Source of the DNA: Sulfurospirillum sp. UBA6810
GTDB lineage: Bacteria > Campylobacterota > Campylobacteria > Campylobacterales > Sulfurospirillaceae
Length of the DNA: 9,232 nucleotides
Assembly: GCA_002469305.1 (NCBI GenBank)
Contig: DKEY01000027.1
Coordinates: 1 to 9,232 of the forward strand
Reading direction: 5' to 3'
Shown here piece by piece: positions 7,171 through 9,232 of this stretch. Within the stretch, counting starts at the first letter, position 1, and the number at the start of each line of letters is the position of its first letter. A model generated the notes under the pieces. That model was not told where the DNA came from, ran no database searches, and worked only from the letters and a program-made list of their open reading frames with translations. The position numbers and the translations under genes are program-made.

Positions 7171-7694
7171 TTTTTATCTTCCTCTATAATCGCTTTTATA
7201 TTTGTTGCATCAATTTTGCCGTCTTTCATTTGATATACAAATGAATCACCGTATGTAACCCCTCTGTTATTGGAGAGGACAAACTGGACATCTGATTTTA
7301 AAACTTTTGTATCTAAATTATACTTTACTTCATCACTGACTAAAGATACTCCATCACTTCTTTTGTACTTTGCATCATCATAAAGTTTTAAATCTCTATT
7401 TTTCAAAATCCCTTTGTTGGAATTGATTGTATCTATGAGTCCATTTTCTGCTTTGTTTAGGATATAAACCTTTGAAAATTCATCGTATTTTGAATATCTC
7501 TTTACAACCTCTGCCATAACAATAGTAACAATACCTTCTTTTGTAACATCATAGTTTTGCACCATTTGCATTTGTATTTCAGGAAGTTTATTCAAATTTA
7601 CTTTTGTTTGAACATCATATGGTTCTTTTGTAAGCAAAAAAGCTGTCACTAAAACAAAGACAACAACAAAATAGTATAAAAATTTTACTGCCAA
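7167..7694 (-). CDS. lptC: LptC-like inner-membrane lipopolysaccharide export protein
   Basis: 175 residues: a single N-terminal membrane anchor (about 4-21, FLYYFVVVFVLVTAFLL) followed by a periplasmic domain with jellyroll-type beta repeats (for example VTIVMAEVVKRY, LIDTINSNKG, SLVSDEVKYNLDTKVLKSD, VTYGDSFVYQMKDGKIDATN). This is the bitopic plan of LptC, which takes lipopolysaccharide from LptB2FG and hands it to LptA. Sequence similarity alone is modest; the position between kdsC and lptA, as in many Gram-negative genomes, carries much of the call. The start is TTG (7692-7694), overlapping the kdsC end by 10 bases, with GGGAG 11 bases upstream. Its stop overlaps the lptA start as GTGA. 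Confidence 0.85.
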   Translation of the reverse strand: MAVKFLYYFVVVFVLVTAFLLTKEPYDVQTKVNLNKLPEIQMQMVQNYDVTKEGIVTIVMAEVVKRYSKYDEFSKVYILNKAENGLIDTINSNKGILKNRDLKLYDDAKYKRSDGVSLVSDEVKYNLDTKVLKSDVQFVLSNNRGVTYGDSFVYQMKDGKIDATNIKAIIEEDKK

Positions 7695-8179
7695 GGTTTT
7701 AAAAACTCCCTAGTTTTTCCTTCTTTTTCAAGGATTTTATCTATCATCTCTCTAGCTGCACCTTTGCCACCTTTTGCATGTAAAACAGTAGTAACACTTT
7801 GTTTTACTATCTCCATCGCATCATTAGGAGCAAATGACCAGCCAACACTTTTAAGTAATCTCAAATCATTAAAATCATCACCAATCGCGGCAACATTTTC
7901 TAAAGTCAAATTCTCTTTCTCTAAAATCTCTTCTAGAATGGCTTTTTTATTTTTTACGCCTTGATAAAGATATGTGAGTTTTAACTCTTTAGCTCTTCTC
8001 TCTACTACTTTGGAAGCACGCCCTGTGATTATGGCACTTTTAAGTCCAAGCTTTTCCAAAGATATCATCGCAAAGCCATCTTTTACATTAAAAACTTTAA
8101 ACTCTTCTCCACTTCCATCATAGATTATACCACCATCTGTTAAACAACCATCCACATCAAATACTAAAAGCTTAATCAC
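7685..8179 (-). CDS. kdsC: KdsC-type HAD phosphatase (3-deoxy-D-manno-octulosonate 8-phosphate phosphatase)
   Basis: Removes phosphate from Kdo-8-P, the step before CMP-Kdo formation for the lipopolysaccharide inner core. Cap-less C0-type HAD motifs are all present: motif I DVDGCLTDG (8-16, nucleophile D8, general acid D10), motif II ITGR (51-54), a QGVKNKK stretch with the motif III lysine (about K78), and motif IV GDDFNDL (100-106). FNVKDGFAM (30-38) and the Gly-rich tail HAKGGKGAARE are typical of KdsC. 164 residues fits. The start is GTG, overlapping the hisB stop as GTGA, with AAAGG 6 bases upstream. A role on another sugar phosphate, such as a nonulosonic acid, cannot be excluded, but the lpt neighbours favour Kdo. 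Its location next to an IGPD-only hisB raises the question of a second substrate (see findings). Confidence 0.9.
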   Translation of the reverse strand: MIKLLVFDVDGCLTDGGIIYDGSGEEFKVFNVKDGFAMISLEKLGLKSAIITGRASKVVERRAKELKLTYLYQGVKNKKAILEEILEKENLTLENVAAIGDDFNDLRLLKSVGWSFAPNDAMEIVKQSVTTVLHAKGGKGAAREMIDKILEKEGKTREFLKPWQ

Positions 8180-8748
8180 AACACACCTTTTGTACTTGGG
8201 ATACCAAGAGAATCATTTTTCACTAAGGCACGTCTAAGTGCTACCGCAAAAGATTTAAAAGTTGCTTCTAGGATATGGTGTCTGTTTTTTCCTCTTTGAG
8301 GTATGAGATGCACAGTCAATCCTGCATTTACAACAACTGCTCTAAAAAACTCTTCAGCCAGTTCTGCATCAAACTCTCCAACTTTACCATCTAAGCATAC
8401 GTCGTACACTAAAAATGCTCGATTGCTCAAATCGAGTGAACACTCAACAGCAGCTTCATCCATCACAACCACTGCATTTGCATATCTCTCAACATTTTGG
8501 ATTGGATATATTGCCTCTTTCAAAGCTTGTCCCAAAACAATACCAACATCTTCAACACTATGGTGAAAATCTATATGAGTATCACCCTTACATGTAAGAT
8601 TTAAATCAATAGAAGAGTGTTTAGAAAAAGCTTCTAACATATGGTCAAAAAAGCCTATACCTGTTTTGATATTTGATTTGCCACTACCATAAAGAGAAAG
8701 TTCTACCGTTATATCTGTCTCTTTTGTTTTTCTTGTAATTTTTGTCAT
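8176..8748 (-). CDS. hisB: Imidazoleglycerol-phosphate dehydratase, monofunctional
   Basis: Catalyses dehydration of imidazole glycerol phosphate to imidazole acetol phosphate, the sixth step of histidine synthesis. The family signatures are intact: FFDHML (33-38), HHSVED (62-67), MDEA (96-99), EEFFRA (132-137) and HHILEATFKS (157-166). These supply the His/Glu ligands of the two catalytic Mn2+ ions. At 190 residues the protein is the dehydratase domain only; the N-terminal HAD histidinol-phosphatase half of E. coli HisB is absent. The ATG at 8748 lies 2 bases after the rlpA stop, with a purine-rich AAGAGAG site before it, and the stop overlaps the kdsC start. No other his genes are present, so this copy is separated from the rest of the pathway inside an envelope operon. 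Confidence 0.97.
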   Translation of the reverse strand: MTKITRKTKETDITVELSLYGSGKSNIKTGIGFFDHMLEAFSKHSSIDLNLTCKGDTHIDFHHSVEDVGIVLGQALKEAIYPIQNVERYANAVVVMDEAAVECSLDLSNRAFLVYDVCLDGKVGEFDAELAEEFFRAVVVNAGLTVHLIPQRGKNRHHILEATFKSFAVALRRALVKNDSLGIPSTKGVL

Positions 8749-8750
8749 TT

Positions 8751-9232
8751 TTACTCTCTTACTATAAATGCTCCACCAAATTTTCCACCTTCGATGAAAT
8801 CTCTCGCTTCGCCTTCACTTTCAAAACCACTCAGCCAAACTCTATAAAGTGGTAAGCCCCCCATCTCATGCTCTTTTATTATAGCTTTATATCTATTTTC
8901 TACGTAACTATTTGCATCTGTATATCTTTGTGCACCATCTTTGTTTCTAAAAGCACCTATTTGTACTAAGTAGTTATCCATGACTACACTTTGCTTTTTA
9001 TTCATATCTCCAATGACACCATTAAACCCTATAACTTCTATCCTCACAGGTGCCGTACCTTGTGCAACAACATCAAGCCTACTTGCAGCTGCGTATGAAA
9101 GGTCTATAATCCTACTTTTTACAAAAGGGCCTCTGTCATTGACTCGAAGGACTACTGTTTTATCATTTTTTAGATTGGTTACTTTAAGCATTGTATTCAT
9201 AGGCAATGTTTTATGAGCTGCTGTCATATCAT
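8751..9232 (-). CDS. rlpA: RlpA-family septal ring lytic transglycosylase with SPOR domain (5' end outside window)
   Basis: The N-terminus lies beyond the right edge: the frame continues through an Asp codon (9230-9228) before MTAAHKTLP, a conserved internal motif, so that Met (9227) is not the start. The visible double-psi beta-barrel domain has MTAAHKTLPMNT, RVNDRGPF (with the catalytic-type Asp; D31 counted from that Met) and IIDLSYAAASRLDVVAQGTAPVRIEV in short succession. A SPOR domain fills the C-terminus (YLVQIGAF to the end, about residues 86-158), which in the family binds denuded glycans at division sites. RlpA proteins are lipoproteins that cleave peptidoglycan lacking stem peptides, but the lipobox would lie outside the window. 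From memory, a transglycosylase gene often precedes it in Campylobacterota. It is the most upstream visible gene of the operon. Confidence 0.94.
   Translation of the reverse strand, partial: DMTAAHKTLPMNTMLKVTNLKNDKTVVLRVNDRGPFVKSRIIDLSYAAASRLDVVAQGTAPVRIEVIGFNGVIGDMNKKQSVVMDNYLVQIGAFRNKDGAQRYTDANSYVENRYKAIIKEHEMGGLPLYRVWLSGFESEGEARDFIEGGKFGGAFIVRE

Noticed and set aside
7774..7785. TTTGCATGTAAA-like variants (for example near 7774) as further copies of the palindrome.
   Set aside because: They lack the symmetric TTACATGTAA core and were not counted.
8418..8436. 7-bp hairpin CTCGATT / AATCGAG within hisB.
   Set aside because: Short, in the middle of a conserved coding region, without a T-run; likely chance.
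9225..9227. ATG on the minus strand at 9227 as the start of rlpA.
   Set aside because: It is the Met of the conserved internal MTAAHKTLP motif; the frame continues past the window edge and the signal peptide would be missing.

Overview
The window looks like chromosomal core sequence from a Campylobacterota (Epsilonproteobacteria) species, most likely a Sulfurimonas-like sulfur oxidiser. This rests on AT-rich DNA (about two-thirds A+T), very dense packing, many GTG and TTG starts, and a gene order that, from memory, resembles the Campylobacter jejuni Cj0645-Cj0652 block. The genus is an inference. No rRNA, tRNA, CRISPR array, insertion sequence or prophage gene is visible, and no gap between genes exceeds 9 bases.

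Positions 1-3423, plus strand: the 3' part of metG (methionyl-tRNA synthetase, cut by the left edge), then a degenerate Mur-ligase-like protein overlapping metG by 4 bases, then ybeY (16S rRNA maturation endoribonuclease), then a calcium/sodium antiporter of the YrbG/CaxA family. The four are spaced like one transcription unit but share no pathway.

Positions 3428-9232, minus strand, in transcription order: rlpA (cut by the right edge), hisB (IGPD only), kdsC, lptC, lptA, engB/ysxC, a short argA-type GNAT acetyltransferase, a small polytopic membrane protein in the mreD position, and mrdA (PBP2). Most of this operon builds the envelope. KdsC completes Kdo synthesis, LptC and LptA carry lipopolysaccharide across the periplasm, RlpA and PBP2 act on peptidoglycan, and the MreD-like protein probably belongs to the elongation machinery. 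HisB (histidine) and ArgA (arginine) are metabolic passengers, and EngB is a ribosome-assembly GTPase. Junctions are 4-base start/stop overlaps, slightly longer overlaps or a 2-base gap, so strong translational coupling is likely. The two operons converge with 4 bases between stop codons.

I found no clear new multi-gene system. The points most worth a second look are the Mur-ligase relative whose P-loop has been lost, a 10-bp palindrome (TTACATGTAA) present four times, an 11-bp perfect inverted repeat at the metG/Mur-like junction, and a monofunctional hisB placed directly before a HAD phosphatase gene.
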